A DNA stretch of 64,000 bases from assembly GCF_001654845.1 (NCBI RefSeq), contig NZ_LXES01000015.1:1-64000 (forward strand). The letters are read 5' to 3'. Shown piece by piece: positions 32,126-43,425 of this stretch; position 1 is the stretch's first letter, and every line of letters starts with the position of its first letter. The DNA is from Enterobacter soli ATCC BAA-2102. GTDB lineage: Bacteria; Pseudomonadota; Gammaproteobacteria; Enterobacterales; Enterobacteriaceae. The notes under the pieces were generated by a model. It saw only the letters and a program-made list of their open reading frames with translations, was not told the DNA's origin and did not search any database. The position numbers and the translations under genes were made by a program.

Positions 32126-33286
32126 TTACCCCTTGGCTGCGACCCGGAAGCCATTTTCCAGATCGGCAATTAAATCTTCAGAATCTTCAATACCGGTCGA
32201 GATACGCAGCAGCGTCTCTGAAATACCGGCGGCGGCACGCGCTTCCGGTGCCATACCTGCGTGCGTCATGGTTGCGGCGTGGGAGATTAAGCTTTCAACC
32301 CCACCTAATGATTCCGCCAGCGTAAACAATGACAACCCGCTCAGGAAGCGACGCAGCGTTTGCTCGTCACCTTCCAGTTCAAAACTTAACATCGCGCCAA
32401 ATCCTTTCTGCTGACGCGCAGCAATCTCGTGTCCCTGGTTTTCCGGCAGCGACGGGTGGTAGAGCTTCTTCACCAGCGGCTGGGTTTGCAGGAAATCAAC
32501 AATCGCCTGGGCATTGCGCTGCGCGACTTCCATGCGCGGCGACAACGTGCGGATGCCGCGTAACAGCAGATAGCTGTCAAAAGCGCCCGCGGTGACGCCA
32601 ATGTTATTGGCCCACCATGCCAGTTCGGTGACAACGTCGGGATCTTTTGCAATCACCACGCCCGCCACCACATCAGAATGACCGTTCAGATATTTAGTAC
32701 ATGAATGCAATACCAGATCTGCACCCAGTGCCAGTGGGTTCTGAAGGGCCGGACTGAGGAATGTATTATCCACTACACTTATCGCTCCCGCATCCCTTGC
32801 GAGCTGACAAATTTTCGCAATGTCGACAACGCGCAACAATGGATTGCTTGGACTTTCCACCAGAACCAGCTTCGGCTGCTCTGCCAGCGCCTGTTTTAGC
32901 GCCTGTTCGTCGTTTTGATCGACAAACAGCACGCGATAACAGCCGCGCTTTGCCAGGCTATCAAACAAACGATAGCTACCGCCGTAGCAGTCGTGCGGCG
33001 CAACCAGCAGGTCGCCAGGTTTCAGGAACACCGTGGTCACCAGGTGAATGGCAGACATCCCTGTATTGGTCAGGACGGCTCCCGCACCGCCTTCCAGTTC
33101 CGCCAACGCGCGCTGGGTAACATCACGCGTAGGGTTACCACGACGCGAGTAGTCGTGCGCACGGGGTTCATTAAATCCGGTGAAATTGTAAGTACTGGAA
33201 AGATGAATCGGCGGGACAACACAGCCGTACTGCTCGTCATCATTCAATCCGCTACGCACTGCGATGGTGGCCTGTTTACGCGTCAT
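32126..33286 (-). CDS. metB: Cystathionine gamma-synthase MetB
   Basis: 386-residue PLP enzyme that joins O-succinylhomoserine and cysteine into cystathionine. The PLP lysine is in HSCTKYLNGHSDVVAG (Lys198 in E. coli numbering), and the phosphate-binding YSRRGNPTRDV segment is near residue 46. It is the first gene of metBL, divergent from metJ, with met boxes about 60 bp upstream of its start. Confidence 0.97.
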   Translation of the reverse strand: MTRKQATIAVRSGLNDDEQYGCVVPPIHLSSTYNFTGFNEPRAHDYSRRGNPTRDVTQRALAELEGGAGAVLTNTGMSAIHLVTTVFLKPGDLLVAPHDCYGGSYRLFDSLAKRGCYRVLFVDQNDEQALKQALAEQPKLVLVESPSNPLLRVVDIAKICQLARDAGAISVVDNTFLSPALQNPLALGADLVLHSCTKYLNGHSDVVAGVVIAKDPDVVTELAWWANNIGVTAGAFDSYLLLRGIRTLSPRMEVAQRNAQAIVDFLQTQPLVKKLYHPSLPENQGHEIAARQQKGFGAMLSFELEGDEQTLRRFLSGLSLFTLAESLGGVESLISHAATMTHAGMAPEARAAAGISETLLRISTGIEDSEDLIADLENGFRVAAKG

Positions 33287-33347
33287 GGTGAAGGCTTCCT
33301 GGCTTATTAGGTGAAAAGTCAGGCATCAGAGTAAACATTGAAAGTAT

Positions 33348-33379
33348 GGACGTCAATACATCTGGACATCTAAACTTCT
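33348..33379. promoter_or_regulatory. MetJ operator between metB and metJ
   Basis: Read on the minus strand, four consecutive 8-bp boxes: AGAAGTTT (33379-33372), AGATGTCC (33371-33364), AGATGTAT (33363-33356) and TGACGTCC (33355-33348). MetJ with S-adenosylmethionine should bind here and repress metBL and metJ. Confidence 0.9.
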
Positions 33380-33562
33380 TTGCGTATAGATTGAGCAATG
33401 CGCAAATAGCCGTTAAAATTATATGCTTTAGTGCACGCTGCAGCGGCAATATCCGTGCCACGGTATCGTCTCTACGGTAAACTAGGCAAGATTACGGTTC
33501 GAAACTGGCAGTTATCGGTTTTGCACCTTTAGATAAATGACTGAGAGGATTAAAGGTATCTC

Positions 33563-33880
33563 ATGGCTGAATGGAGCGGCGAATATATCAGCCCATACGC
33601 TGAGCACGGTAAGAAGAGTGAGCAAGTAAAGAAAATTACGGTTTCCATTCCTCTGAAGGTGTTGAAGATCCTCACCGATGAACGTACGCGTCGTCAGGTG
33701 AACAACCTGCGTCACGCGACCAACAGTGAACTGCTTTGCGAAGCGTTCCTGCATGCGTTTACTGGTCAACCGTTGCCGAACGATGAAGATCTGCGCAAAG
33801 AGCGCAGTGATGAAATCCCGGAAGAGGCGAAGGTGATCATGCGTGAACTGGGTATCGACCCGGATACGTGGGAATACTAA
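33563..33880 (+). CDS. metJ: Methionine repressor MetJ
   Basis: 105-residue ribbon-helix-helix repressor with S-adenosylmethionine as corepressor. The DNA-contacting beta strand is [10 protein letters not shown] (about 22-31), followed by helix A and the [20 protein letters not shown] helix B. It is almost identical to E. coli apart from the last 25 residues. Divergent from metB. The met boxes of metB and metF, and possibly of btuB, are its targets in this window. Confidence 0.97.
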   Translation: MAEWSGEYISPYAEHGKKSEQVKKITVSIPLKVLKILTDERTRRQVNNLRHATNSELLCEAFLHAFTGQPLPNDEDLRKERSDEIPEEAKVIMRELGIDPDTWEY

Positions 33881-33893
33881 CGCTACGGCGGAC

Positions 33894-33924
33894 TCCCGCT
33901 GAGTGTGCTCAGCGGGATGGTTTC
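33894..33924. terminator. Hairpin between metJ and the porin gene
   Basis: TCCCGCTGAG (33894-33903) and CTCAGCGGGA (33908-33917) form a perfect 10-bp stem with a TGTG loop, followed by TGGTTTCTT on the plus strand. It probably ends metJ and, less well, the convergent porin transcript. Confidence 0.75.
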
Positions 33925-34605
33925 TTAGAAGTTGTACCCTAACCCGACACGCAGACGCGTCTGGCGATCGTCACTGGTGGCGGTGTTATAGCCCGAAGAG
34001 ACATTACCCACTTCCACAAACGGGATCCACGAGTCGATGTTATACGCCACGCGGAAGTTATATTCGTAATCTTCTTTTTTATTGTTGTACAGATCTTCAT
34101 TATCGGCAAACTTATAAATACCGTTTAACTCGAACATCCAGTTATCAATATTATAACCCAGCCACATTTCCGGGCGATAAACCATACGGTCGTCTTTGCC
34201 ATCCGCATTACGACGGGTGTATTCAGTACGGTAACGGAACGCCGTCCACCAGCTATCATTAATATTATATTGTACGCGCAAATACGGCTTATAGATGGCC
34301 ATATCATCGCCCATTTCCACGGCAACACCTGGCTGCCAGATAAAACCCTGCCAGGTGAATTGGTAACTGGCAGTATATTCATTACTGTTACTTTCCATAT
34401 TATTAAGCGCATCGTTCGATTGCGCATTATCGGAACGCGAAACTGCCTCTACTGCCACACCAAAGCCGGTGCCAAAGCGGTGCGACATGTACACACGATC
34501 ATAGTTACGCCCATCGTCATAATACTCGTGTCGGTAATCTACGTATCCCGCCTGTGCCGCACAGGATATTAATGGCAGCACAAATAAAAGGTGCTTCATT
34601 TTCAT
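33925..34605 (-). CDS. KdgM-family outer-membrane porin
   Basis: 226-residue protein with a signal peptide ending at residue 19 (CAAQA/GYVDYRHEYY) and alternating aromatic/polar strands ending in LRVGLGYNF, the C-terminal phenylalanine typical of outer-membrane barrels. YVDYRHEY, DRVYMSHRFGTGFG, YKPYLRVQYNI and WIPFVEVGNV match the oligogalacturonate-specific KdgM/NanC/OmpL family of small 12-strand channels, probably for acidic oligosaccharides. The start has AGGGA 6 bp upstream. In E. coli this position holds the unrelated yiiX. AT-rich flanking DNA suggests acquisition. Substrate not predictable. Confidence 0.88.
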   Translation of the reverse strand: MKMKHLLFVLPLISCAAQAGYVDYRHEYYDDGRNYDRVYMSHRFGTGFGVAVEAVSRSDNAQSNDALNNMESNSNEYTASYQFTWQGFIWQPGVAVEMGDDMAIYKPYLRVQYNINDSWWTAFRYRTEYTRRNADGKDDRMVYRPEMWLGYNIDNWMFELNGIYKFADNEDLYNNKKEDYEYNFRVAYNIDSWIPFVEVGNVSSGYNTATSDDRQTRLRVGLGYNF

Positions 34606-34910
34606 AACATTTCCCTCGAAGTAAACACGCCCTGAAAGCCATTATGAATAAAATGGCAAATACGAATTTAAGACGAGCGAAGTGTAATTTTACAAACAGA
34701 GGGAAACCTTTTATTTTTTGACACACAAAGAAAAACAGTGGCAAAGAATTAAAGATAATGAAGATGCAGTTCACTATCCACCAAAGAATAGACCAGACAA
34801 ATATATTTAATACAACAGCGGGTAATTAATTATTCTTAGATAATTTGAAATACTAATTTCAGCGATAAATATAATATTGAGATTTATTGAGATGGGATAT
34901 TGCAGGCACA
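34606..34910. other. AT-rich intergenic region upstream of the porin
   Basis: About 300 bp with no convincing gene and clearly higher A+T than its surroundings. It should hold the porin promoter. A palindrome TGAAAT-ACTA-ATTTCA at 34846-34861 resembles, but is one base longer than, a KdgR-type operator core. Short hydrophobic open frames here have no ribosome-binding site or conservation that I recognise. Confidence 0.5.
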
Positions 34911-34940
34911 AAAAAACCGCCCGAAGGCGGTTTCTTCTGG
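34911..34940 (-). terminator. rpmE terminator
   Basis: On the minus strand AAACCGCC-TTCG-GGCGGTTT (34914-34933) runs into a T tract (complement of 34911-34916), 12 bp past the rpmE stop. Confidence 0.93.
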
Positions 34941-34944
34941 ATGC

Positions 34945-35157
34945 TTATTTAGCGCCCGGGATGCTGAAACGCTTGTTGAAGCGGTCAACACGGCCACCGG
35001 TTGCAACATCACGCTGCTTACCAGTGAAGAACGGGTGGCATTTACCGCACACGTCCAGGTTCAGATCGTGACCCACGGTGGAGCGGATCTGGATAGAGTT
35101 ACCGCAAGAGCAGTTTGCAGTAATCATTTCGTATTTCGGGTGAATATCTTTTTTCAT
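34945..35157 (-). CDS. rpmE: 50S ribosomal protein L31 (zinc form)
   Basis: 70-residue L31 with four zinc-binding cysteines, Cys16, Cys18, Cys37 and Cys40 (NCSCGN and VCGKCH), so it is the C+ form that is replaced by the C- paralogue under zinc limitation (family knowledge). It bridges the 30S head and 50S central protuberance. It is divergent from priA, with a TATACT -10-like box near 35224-35229 on its own strand. Confidence 0.97.
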   Translation of the reverse strand: MKKDIHPKYEMITANCSCGNSIQIRSTVGHDLNLDVCGKCHPFFTGKQRDVATGGRVDRFNKRFSIPGAK

Positions 35158-35230
35158 GGGAGAACCTCAGTTAAGGCCGCGTCGCTCTTCCAGCCCTAAC
35201 GCCAGACACCACGCGATGTTAATAGTATAG

Positions 35231-37558
<2,328 letters not shown>

Positions 37559-37688
37559 GCCTCTGTTGCGAGACGGATCGAAAAAATTCAACCTTCCTCA
37601 CACTTTTTATGAAAATTCTGTAACCGCTCTCATAAACTATCTGTAAAAATGAGGTGTCAGAAGTTCGGTGTTCATGCGAGGAGAAGAC

Positions 37689-38714
37689 GTGAAGTCCAGG
37701 AAAGAGGTTGCCACGGCGACCATGAAAGACGTTGCCCAGAAAGCTCAGGTATCTACGGCAACCGTGTCCCGCGCATTAATGAACCCGGATAAAGTCTCCC
37801 AGGCGACCCGCAATCGGGTAGAACAGGCGGCGCTGGAGGTCGGCTATTTCCCGCAGGCAATGGGACGTAACGTTAAGCGCAATGAATCGCGCACGATACT
37901 GGTGATAGTGCCGGACATCTGCGATCCCTTCTTTAGCGAAATCATCCGTGGCATTGAAGTCACCGCTGCCGAACAAGGCTATCTGGTGCTGATTGGCGAC
38001 TGCGCTCACCAGAATCAGCAGGAAAAAACCTTTATCGACCTCATTATCACCAAGCAGATCGACGGTATGTTACTGCTCGGCTCGCGCCTGCCTTTTGATG
38101 CCAGCATTGAAGAGCAGCGCAATTTACCGCCGATGGTGATGGCGAACGAATTTGCCCCTGAGCTGGAACTGCCGACGGTGCATATCGACAACCTCACCGC
38201 AGCCTTTAACGCGGTGAACTATCTTCAGGAGCTGGGGCACAAACGTATTGGCTGTATCGCCGGGCCTGAAGAGATGCCGCTGTGTCACTACCGCTTGCAG
38301 GGCTACGTTCAGGCACTGCGCCGTACCGGCGCAACGGTCGACCCACATTATATTGCGCGCGGTGATTTCACCTTCGAAGCCGGTGGGCTGGCCCTGGAAA
38401 AACTGCTGGCGCTGCCGGAACCGCCAACGGCAGTGTTCTGCCACAGCGATGTGATGGCGCTGGGTGCACTTTCTTATGCCAAACGCCGCGGTCTGCGCGT
38501 GCCAAAAGATTTGTCGATCATCGGGTTCGATAATATTTCTCTTTCAGAATTTTGCGATCCGCCACTCTCAACCGTCGCGCAACCCCGCTACCAGATTGGC
38601 CGAGAAGCGATGCTCCTTCTGCTGGATCAGCTGCATGGTCAAACAGTTAGCAGTGGGTCACGTTTGCTGGATTGCGAACTGATTGTGCGCGGCACAACCC
38701 AGGCATTGACTTAA
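37689..38714 (+). CDS. cytR: Nucleoside-operon repressor CytR
   Basis: 341-residue LacI-family repressor that acts with CRP to control nucleoside uptake and catabolism genes and responds to cytidine. The N-terminal helix-turn-helix is MKDVAQKAQVSTATVSRALMNP (about 12-33), followed by a periplasmic-binding-type effector domain. A GTG start (VKSRKEV) is chosen because AGGAGA lies 5 bp upstream and the length then equals E. coli; upstream ATG codons in MFMRGED lack a site. Confidence 0.95.
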   Translation: MKSRKEVATATMKDVAQKAQVSTATVSRALMNPDKVSQATRNRVEQAALEVGYFPQAMGRNVKRNESRTILVIVPDICDPFFSEIIRGIEVTAAEQGYLVLIGDCAHQNQQEKTFIDLIITKQIDGMLLLGSRLPFDASIEEQRNLPPMVMANEFAPELELPTVHIDNLTAAFNAVNYLQELGHKRIGCIAGPEEMPLCHYRLQGYVQALRRTGATVDPHYIARGDFTFEAGGLALEKLLALPEPPTAVFCHSDVMALGALSYAKRRGLRVPKDLSIIGFDNISLSEFCDPPLSTVAQPRYQIGREAMLLLLDQLHGQTVSSGSRLLDCELIVRGTTQALT

Positions 38715-38807
38715 AGTAAATACCTTTAGGACACCCTTATCTGGTCAAAGCCCCGCCGCTTAAGTAACATGGCGGGCTGACGAACGAATAAATACAGCGA
38801 AACGATA

Positions 38808-39830
38808 GTGGCACAACGAGATTATGTACGTCGCGGCCAGCCGGCACCTTCGCGACGCAAAAAGAGTAGCTCAAGGAATAAGCAACGTAGCCTGCCTGCT
38901 GTCTCCCCGGCGATGGTCGCTATTGCCGCGGCCGTAGTGGTAGCCTTTATCGGTGGCCTGTACTTTATTACTCACCATAAGAAAGAAGATTCCGAGGCGC
39001 TTCAGGGCAACAAGGTTGCCGGTAATGGCTTACCGCCAAAACCTGAAGAGCGTTGGCGTTATATCAAAGAACTGGAAAGTCGCCAGCCGGGCGTACGCGC
39101 ACCGACTGAGCCTTCTGCCGGTGGCGAAGTTGTGAACGCGAATCAGCTGACTGATGAACAGCGTCAACTGTTGGCTCAGATGCAGGCCGACATGCGCCAG
39201 CAGCCGACACAGCTGAACGAAGTGCCGTGGAATGAACAAACGCCAGCGCAACGCCAGCAAACGCTGCAACGTCAGCGCCAGGCACAGCTGCTGAGCCAAC
39301 AGCAACAGCAGCAGCAACCACAACAGCAGTGGACACAGACTCAGCCGGTGCAGCAGCCTCGCACGCAACCGCGTGTGACCGAGCAGCCTTACCAGCAGCC
39401 GCAGCAGCAAACGCGCACCGCACAGACGCAACCTGTTCAGGCGCCTAAAGCTCAAACGCAGAAGCAGGCGACGCAAGCCCAGGCGTATCAGGATCTGTTG
39501 CAGACGCCTGCGCACACCACGGCACAGCAGCCGAAGGCGCAACAGGCGGCCCCGGTCACGAAAGAGACGGAAGCACCTAAGCAAACGGCTGAGAAAAAAG
39601 ACGAGCGCCGCTGGATGGTTCAGTGCGGTTCGTTTAAAGGTGCAGAGCAGGCCGAAACGGTACGTGCTCAGCTGGCATTTGAAGGATTTGATTCACGCAT
39701 CACCACCAACAATGGCTGGAATCGCGTGGTGATTGGCCCGGTCAAAGGCAAAGAAAATGCCGATGGCACTATCTCCCGATTGAAGGTTGCCGGTCACACA
39801 AACTGCATTCGACTCGCTTCCGGGGGTTGA
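38808..39830 (+). CDS. ftsN: Cell division protein FtsN
   Basis: Bitopic septal protein that triggers constriction by activating FtsA and FtsQLB-FtsWI. It has a short cytoplasmic N-terminus that binds FtsA (MAQRDYVRRGQP), a membrane segment at about 33-54, a periplasmic essential region with helices (KPEERWRYIKELESR), a long glutamine-rich linker and a C-terminal SPOR domain (about 265-340) with its two cysteines. GTG start. At 340 residues it is 21 longer than E. coli, all in the Q-rich linker (QQQQQQQPQQQW and repeated QTQP). Confidence 0.96.
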   Translation: MAQRDYVRRGQPAPSRRKKSSSRNKQRSLPAVSPAMVAIAAAVVVAFIGGLYFITHHKKEDSEALQGNKVAGNGLPPKPEERWRYIKELESRQPGVRAPTEPSAGGEVVNANQLTDEQRQLLAQMQADMRQQPTQLNEVPWNEQTPAQRQQTLQRQRQAQLLSQQQQQQQPQQQWTQTQPVQQPRTQPRVTEQPYQQPQQQTRTAQTQPVQAPKAQTQKQATQAQAYQDLLQTPAHTTAQQPKAQQAAPVTKETEAPKQTAEKKDERRWMVQCGSFKGAEQAETVRAQLAFEGFDSRITTNNGWNRVVIGPVKGKENADGTISRLKVAGHTNCIRLASGG

Positions 39831-39853
39831 AACCCCCAAATTCCCCCCCATCT
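39826..39853 (+). promoter_or_regulatory. Sigma-32 heat-shock promoter of hslVU
   Basis: GTTGAAA (39826-39832), 13 bp, then CCCCATCT (39846-39853), which fits the sigma-32 consensus CTTGAAA / CCCCATnT. The -35 overlaps the ftsN stop codon. It lies about 70 bp before the hslV start. Confidence 0.85.
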
Positions 39854-39865
39854 ATCATTCTATTC

Positions 39866-39889
39866 AGCCCTGAGCACAGGCTCAGGGCT
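39866..39889 (+). other. Stem-loop in the hslVU 5' leader
   Basis: AGCCCTGAG (39866-39874) and CTCAGGGCT (39881-39889) form a 9-bp stem with a CACAGG loop just downstream of the heat-shock promoter. It is not followed by a useful U-tract. A 5'-UTR stem-loop is known to stabilise hslVU mRNA in E. coli, and this is probably its counterpart. Confidence 0.65.
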
Positions 39890-39924
39890 ACTGTTTCCCG
39901 AATCTGTAACCAGGGGGTCTGCTC

Positions 39925-40455
39925 GTGACAACAATAGTAAGTGTACGCCGTAACGGCCAAGTGGTAATCGCCGGTGATGGCCAGGCCACGCTGGGTAATA
40001 CCGTCATGAAAGGCAACGTGAAGAAAGTCCGTCGTTTGTACAACGACAAAGTGATCGCCGGTTTTGCAGGCGGCACCGCTGATGCCTTCACGCTGTTTGA
40101 ACTGTTTGAACGCAAACTGGAAATGCACCAGGGTCATCTGGTGAAAGCCGCCGTTGAGCTGGCGAAAGACTGGCGTACCGACCGGATGCTGCGCAAGCTC
40201 GAAGCCCTGCTGGCTGTGGCCGATGAAACCGCTTCGCTGATTATCACCGGTAACGGTGACGTTATTCAGCCCGAAAATGACCTGATTGCTATCGGCTCTG
40301 GCGGCCCGTACGCCCAGGCAGCTGCCCGCGCGCTGTTGGAAAATACCGACATGAACGCACGCGATATCGCGGTGAAGGCGTTGGATATTGCAGGTGATAT
40401 CTGCATCTATACCAACCACAACCACACCATCGAAGAATTGACCTCCAAAGCGTAA
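39925..40455 (+). CDS. hslV: ATP-dependent protease peptidase subunit HslV
   Basis: 176-residue proteasome-beta-like peptidase (ClpQ). After removal of the initiator residue, the N-terminal Thr-Thr (MTTIVSV) supplies the catalytic nucleophile. Conserved are [21 protein letters not shown] and [14 protein letters not shown]. Starts with GTG. It forms a double hexamer capped by HslU, encoded 9 bp downstream. Heat-shock control is indicated by the upstream sigma-32-type promoter. Confidence 0.97.
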   Translation: MTTIVSVRRNGQVVIAGDGQATLGNTVMKGNVKKVRRLYNDKVIAGFAGGTADAFTLFELFERKLEMHQGHLVKAAVELAKDWRTDRMLRKLEALLAVADETASLIITGNGDVIQPENDLIAIGSGGPYAQAAARALLENTDMNARDIAVKALDIAGDICIYTNHNHTIEELTSKA

Positions 40456-40464
40456 GGATCTCCC

Positions 40465-41799
40465 ATGTCTGAAATGACCCCACGCGAAATTGTCAGCGAA
40501 CTGAACAAACACATTATCGGCCAGGATAACGCTAAGCGTTCCGTGGCGATCGCCCTGCGTAACCGCTGGCGTCGTATGCAGCTCGATGAAGAGCTGCGTC
40601 ACGAAGTGACCCCAAAAAATATTCTGATGATCGGTCCGACCGGTGTCGGTAAAACCGAAATCGCCCGCCGTCTGGCGAAACTGGCCAACGCACCGTTCAT
40701 CAAAGTTGAAGCGACCAAGTTCACCGAAGTGGGCTATGTCGGCAAAGAAGTGGATTCTATCATCCGCGATCTGACCGACTCCGCAATCAAGATGGTGCGC
40801 GTCCAGGCCATTGAGAAAAACCGCTATCGTGCCGAAGAGATGGCCGAAGAGCGCATTCTCGACGTGCTGATCCCACCGGCTAAAAACAACTGGGGCCAGG
40901 CTGAACAGCAGGCTGAGCCATCCGCCGCACGCCAGGCATTCCGCAAAAAACTGCGTGAAGGCCAGCTGGACGACAAAGAGGTTGAGATCGATCTTGCTGC
41001 CGCGCCGATGGGTGTTGAAATCATGGCTCCTCCAGGTATGGAAGAGATGACCAGCCAGTTGCAGTCCATGTTCCAGAACCTGGGCGGCCAGAAGCAGAAA
41101 GCGCGTAAGCTGAAAATCAAGGACGCGATGAAGCTGCTTATCGAAGAAGAAGCGGCAAAACTGGTGAACCCGGAAGAGCTTAAGCAAGATGCTATCGATG
41201 CGGTTGAGCAGCACGGTATCGTGTTTATCGACGAAATCGACAAAATCTGTAAGCGTGGCGGCAACAGCTCCGGTCCGGATGTGTCTCGTGAAGGTGTCCA
41301 GCGCGACCTGCTGCCTTTGGTTGAAGGCTGCACCGTCTCCACCAAGCACGGCATGGTGAAAACTGACCATATCCTGTTTATCGCCTCAGGCGCATTCCAG
41401 GTTGCCAGCCCGTCCGATCTGATCCCGGAATTGCAGGGTCGTCTGCCAATTCGTGTCGAGCTTCAGGCACTGACCACCGAAGATTTCGAACGTATCCTGA
41501 CCGAGCCAAACGCCTCTGCTACCGTACAGTACAAAGCGCTGATGGCGACCGAAGGGGTGAACCTTGAGTTCACCGAAGACGGTATCAAGCGTATCGCCCA
41601 GGCCGCATGGCAGGTGAACGAAACCACCGAGAACATCGGTGCGCGTCGTCTGCACACCGTGCTGGAACGTCTGGTGGAAGATATCTCTTATGATGCGAGC
41701 GACCTGAACGGTCAAAGCATTACCATTGACGCAGAATATGTGAGTAAACATCTGGATGCGTTAGTGGCAGATGAAGATCTGAGCCGTTTTATCCTATAA
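40465..41799 (+). CDS. hslU: HslU ATPase subunit of the HslVU protease
   Basis: 444-residue AAA+ unfoldase (ClpY). Walker [14 protein letters not shown] is near residues 56-68, the pore-loop GYVG near 90-93, the intermediate (I) domain about 110-240 and Walker [11 protein letters not shown] near 250-259. The C-terminal tail LSRFIL docks into HslV. Co-transcribed with hslV and followed 30 bp later by a terminator. Confidence 0.97.
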   Translation: MSEMTPREIVSELNKHIIGQDNAKRSVAIALRNRWRRMQLDEELRHEVTPKNILMIGPTGVGKTEIARRLAKLANAPFIKVEATKFTEVGYVGKEVDSIIRDLTDSAIKMVRVQAIEKNRYRAEEMAEERILDVLIPPAKNNWGQAEQQAEPSAARQAFRKKLREGQLDDKEVEIDLAAAPMGVEIMAPPGMEEMTSQLQSMFQNLGGQKQKARKLKIKDAMKLLIEEEAAKLVNPEELKQDAIDAVEQHGIVFIDEIDKICKRGGNSSGPDVSREGVQRDLLPLVEGCTVSTKHGMVKTDHILFIASGAFQVASPSDLIPELQGRLPIRVELQALTTEDFERILTEPNASATVQYKALMATEGVNLEFTEDGIKRIAQAAWQVNETTENIGARRLHTVLERLVEDISYDASDLNGQSITIDAEYVSKHLDALVADEDLSRFIL

Positions 41800-41828
41800 T
41801 CGCGGTTACTGCATTCTCATCACTGTTA

Positions 41829-41852
41829 ATGGGGCTGAAAAGCCCCATTTTT
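41829..41852 (+). terminator. hslVU terminator
   Basis: ATGGGGCT (41829-41836), GAAA loop, AGCCCCAT (41841-41848) and a T-run. Confidence 0.93.
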
Positions 41853-41867
41853 ATTGGCTAAATAACT

Positions 41868-42788
41868 ATGACTGATATCAGCCGTACTCAGGCGTGGCTC
41901 GAAAGTCTGCGCCCTAAAACGCTTCCTCTGGCCTTTGCCGCGATTGTCGTGGGTTCCGCCCTCGCCTGGTGGCAGGGTTATTTCGATCCGCTTGTCGCTG
42001 GCCTGGCACTCATCACCGCCGGCCTGCTGCAAATCCTCTCTAATCTCGCCAACGATTATGGTGATGCCGTAAAAGGCAGCGATAAACCCGATCGCATTGG
42101 GCCGCTGCGCGGGATGCAAAAGGGGGTGATCACTCAGGCACAGATGAAACGCGCGCTGATTATTACCGTCGTACTGATTTGTTTGTCTGGCCTGGCACTG
42201 GTGTCTGTCGCCTGCAAAACCACGGCTGATTTCATTGGTTTTATGGTGTTGGGTTTACTCGCCATTATTGCCGCCATTACCTACACCGTCGGCACCCGCC
42301 CTTACGGTTATATTGGCTTGGGTGATATTTCCGTGCTGGTGTTCTTCGGCTGGCTTAGCGTAATGGGAAGCTGGTATTTACAGGCGCATACGCTCATCCC
42401 TGCTCTGTTCCTGCCTGCTACGGCATGTGGCCTGCTGGCGACAGCGGTACTCAATATTAATAATCTGCGCGATATCGACAGTGACCGTGAGAACGGAAAA
42501 AACACCCTGGCGGTTCGCCTGGGGCCGGTTAATGCACGTCGTTACCACGCCTGCCTGCTGATTGGCGCGCTGGTGTGTCTGGCGTTGTTTAACCTGATTT
42601 CACTGCACAGCCTGTGGGGCTGGATGTTTATTCTGGCCGCACCGATGCTGGTAAAACAGGCACGATTTGTCATGCGCGAACATAACCCGGCCGCAATGCC
42701 GCCCATGCTCGAACGCACGGTAAAAGGGGCGTTACTCACTAACCTGTTGTTCGTAGTGGGTATTATTATGAGCCAGCTGCTCCGTTAA
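41868..42788 (+). CDS. menA: 1,4-dihydroxy-2-naphthoate octaprenyltransferase MenA
   Basis: 306-residue UbiA-family membrane enzyme that prenylates DHNA to demethylmenaquinone. The two aspartate-rich magnesium/diphosphate motifs are NDYGDAVKGSDKPDR (about 64-78) and NNLRDIDSDRENGKNT (about 200-215). About eight or nine membrane helices. It begins 16 bp after the hslVU terminator and is followed by rraA. Confidence 0.96.
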   Translation: MTDISRTQAWLESLRPKTLPLAFAAIVVGSALAWWQGYFDPLVAGLALITAGLLQILSNLANDYGDAVKGSDKPDRIGPLRGMQKGVITQAQMKRALIITVVLICLSGLALVSVACKTTADFIGFMVLGLLAIIAAITYTVGTRPYGYIGLGDISVLVFFGWLSVMGSWYLQAHTLIPALFLPATACGLLATAVLNINNLRDIDSDRENGKNTLAVRLGPVNARRYHACLLIGALVCLALFNLISLHSLWGWMFILAAPMLVKQARFVMREHNPAAMPPMLERTVKGALLTNLLFVVGIIMSQLLR

Positions 42789-42880
42789 CTGACAAATATC
42801 AATTAACAATTGATGATTTTGCCAACAACGCATTTCGCACGATATACTGAACACATTCGCAGCAACAGAGCGTTAACCCT

Positions 42881-43366
42881 ATGAAATACGATACCTCCGA
42901 GCTTTGTGACATCTACCAGGAAGATGTCAACGTCGTTGAACCGCTGTTTTCCAACTTTGGTGGACGGTCGTCGTTTGGCGGACAAATCATCACGGTGAAA
43001 TGTTTCGAGGATAACGGGTTGCTGTACGATCTGCTCGAACAGAACGGTCGTGGTCGTATCCTGCTGGTCGATGGCGGCGGTTCAGTGCGCCGTGCCCTTA
43101 TTGACGCCGACCTTGCCCGCCTGGCCATGCAAAACGAGTGGGAAGGGATAGTGGTGTACGGCTCAGTGCGCCAGGTCGATGACCTGGAAGAGCTGGATAT
43201 CGGTATTCAGGCCATCGCAGCTATCCCGGTGGGTGCTGCGGGTGAAGGCATCGGTGAAAGCGACGTTCGCGTCAATTTCGGCGGCGTGACCTTCTTCTCC
43301 GGCGACCATCTCTATGCCGATAACACCGGCATTATCCTTTCCGAAGACCCGCTGGATATCGAGTAA
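42881..43366 (+). CDS. rraA: Regulator of ribonuclease activity A, RraA
   Basis: 161-residue protein of the RraA/MenG fold that forms trimers and inhibits RNase E by binding its degradosome scaffold. [19 protein letters not shown] and [14 protein letters not shown] are conserved. It was once misannotated as MenG because of menA next door; no methyltransferase motif is present. A strong terminator follows. Confidence 0.96.
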   Translation: MKYDTSELCDIYQEDVNVVEPLFSNFGGRSSFGGQIITVKCFEDNGLLYDLLEQNGRGRILLVDGGGSVRRALIDADLARLAMQNEWEGIVVYGSVRQVDDLEELDIGIQAIAAIPVGAAGEGIGESDVRVNFGGVTFFSGDHLYADNTGIILSEDPLDIE

Positions 43367-43388
43367 TAAAATCGTAATTGTGAAGCAT

Positions 43389-43425
43389 AAAAAAACCGCC
43401 AACAGCAATGTGGCGGTTTTTTTGT
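43389..43425 (+). terminator. rraA terminator
   Basis: AAAAACCGCCA (43391-43401) and TGGCGGTTTTTTT (43411-43423) with a 9-base loop. Confidence 0.92.

Noticed and set aside
34517..34774. 85-codon hydrophobic open frame on the minus strand near the porin
   Set aside because: It overlaps the porin start, contains its leader and has no ribosome-binding site. AT-rich DNA makes such frames likely by chance.
34846..34861. TGAAATACTAATTTCA as a KdgR operator
   Set aside because: Half-sites are right but the spacing is one base too long for the KdgR consensus, so it is listed only as an unexplained palindrome.
39866..39889. Stem-loop after ftsN as an intrinsic terminator
   Set aside because: It is not followed by a U-tract and lies downstream of the sigma-32 promoter, so a leader structure for hslVU is more likely.
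39769..41370. 533-codon open frame on the minus strand
   Set aside because: It is antisense to ftsN, hslV and hslU, which are certain genes. The sequence shows no recognisable domain and the frame is a by-product of codon periodicity.
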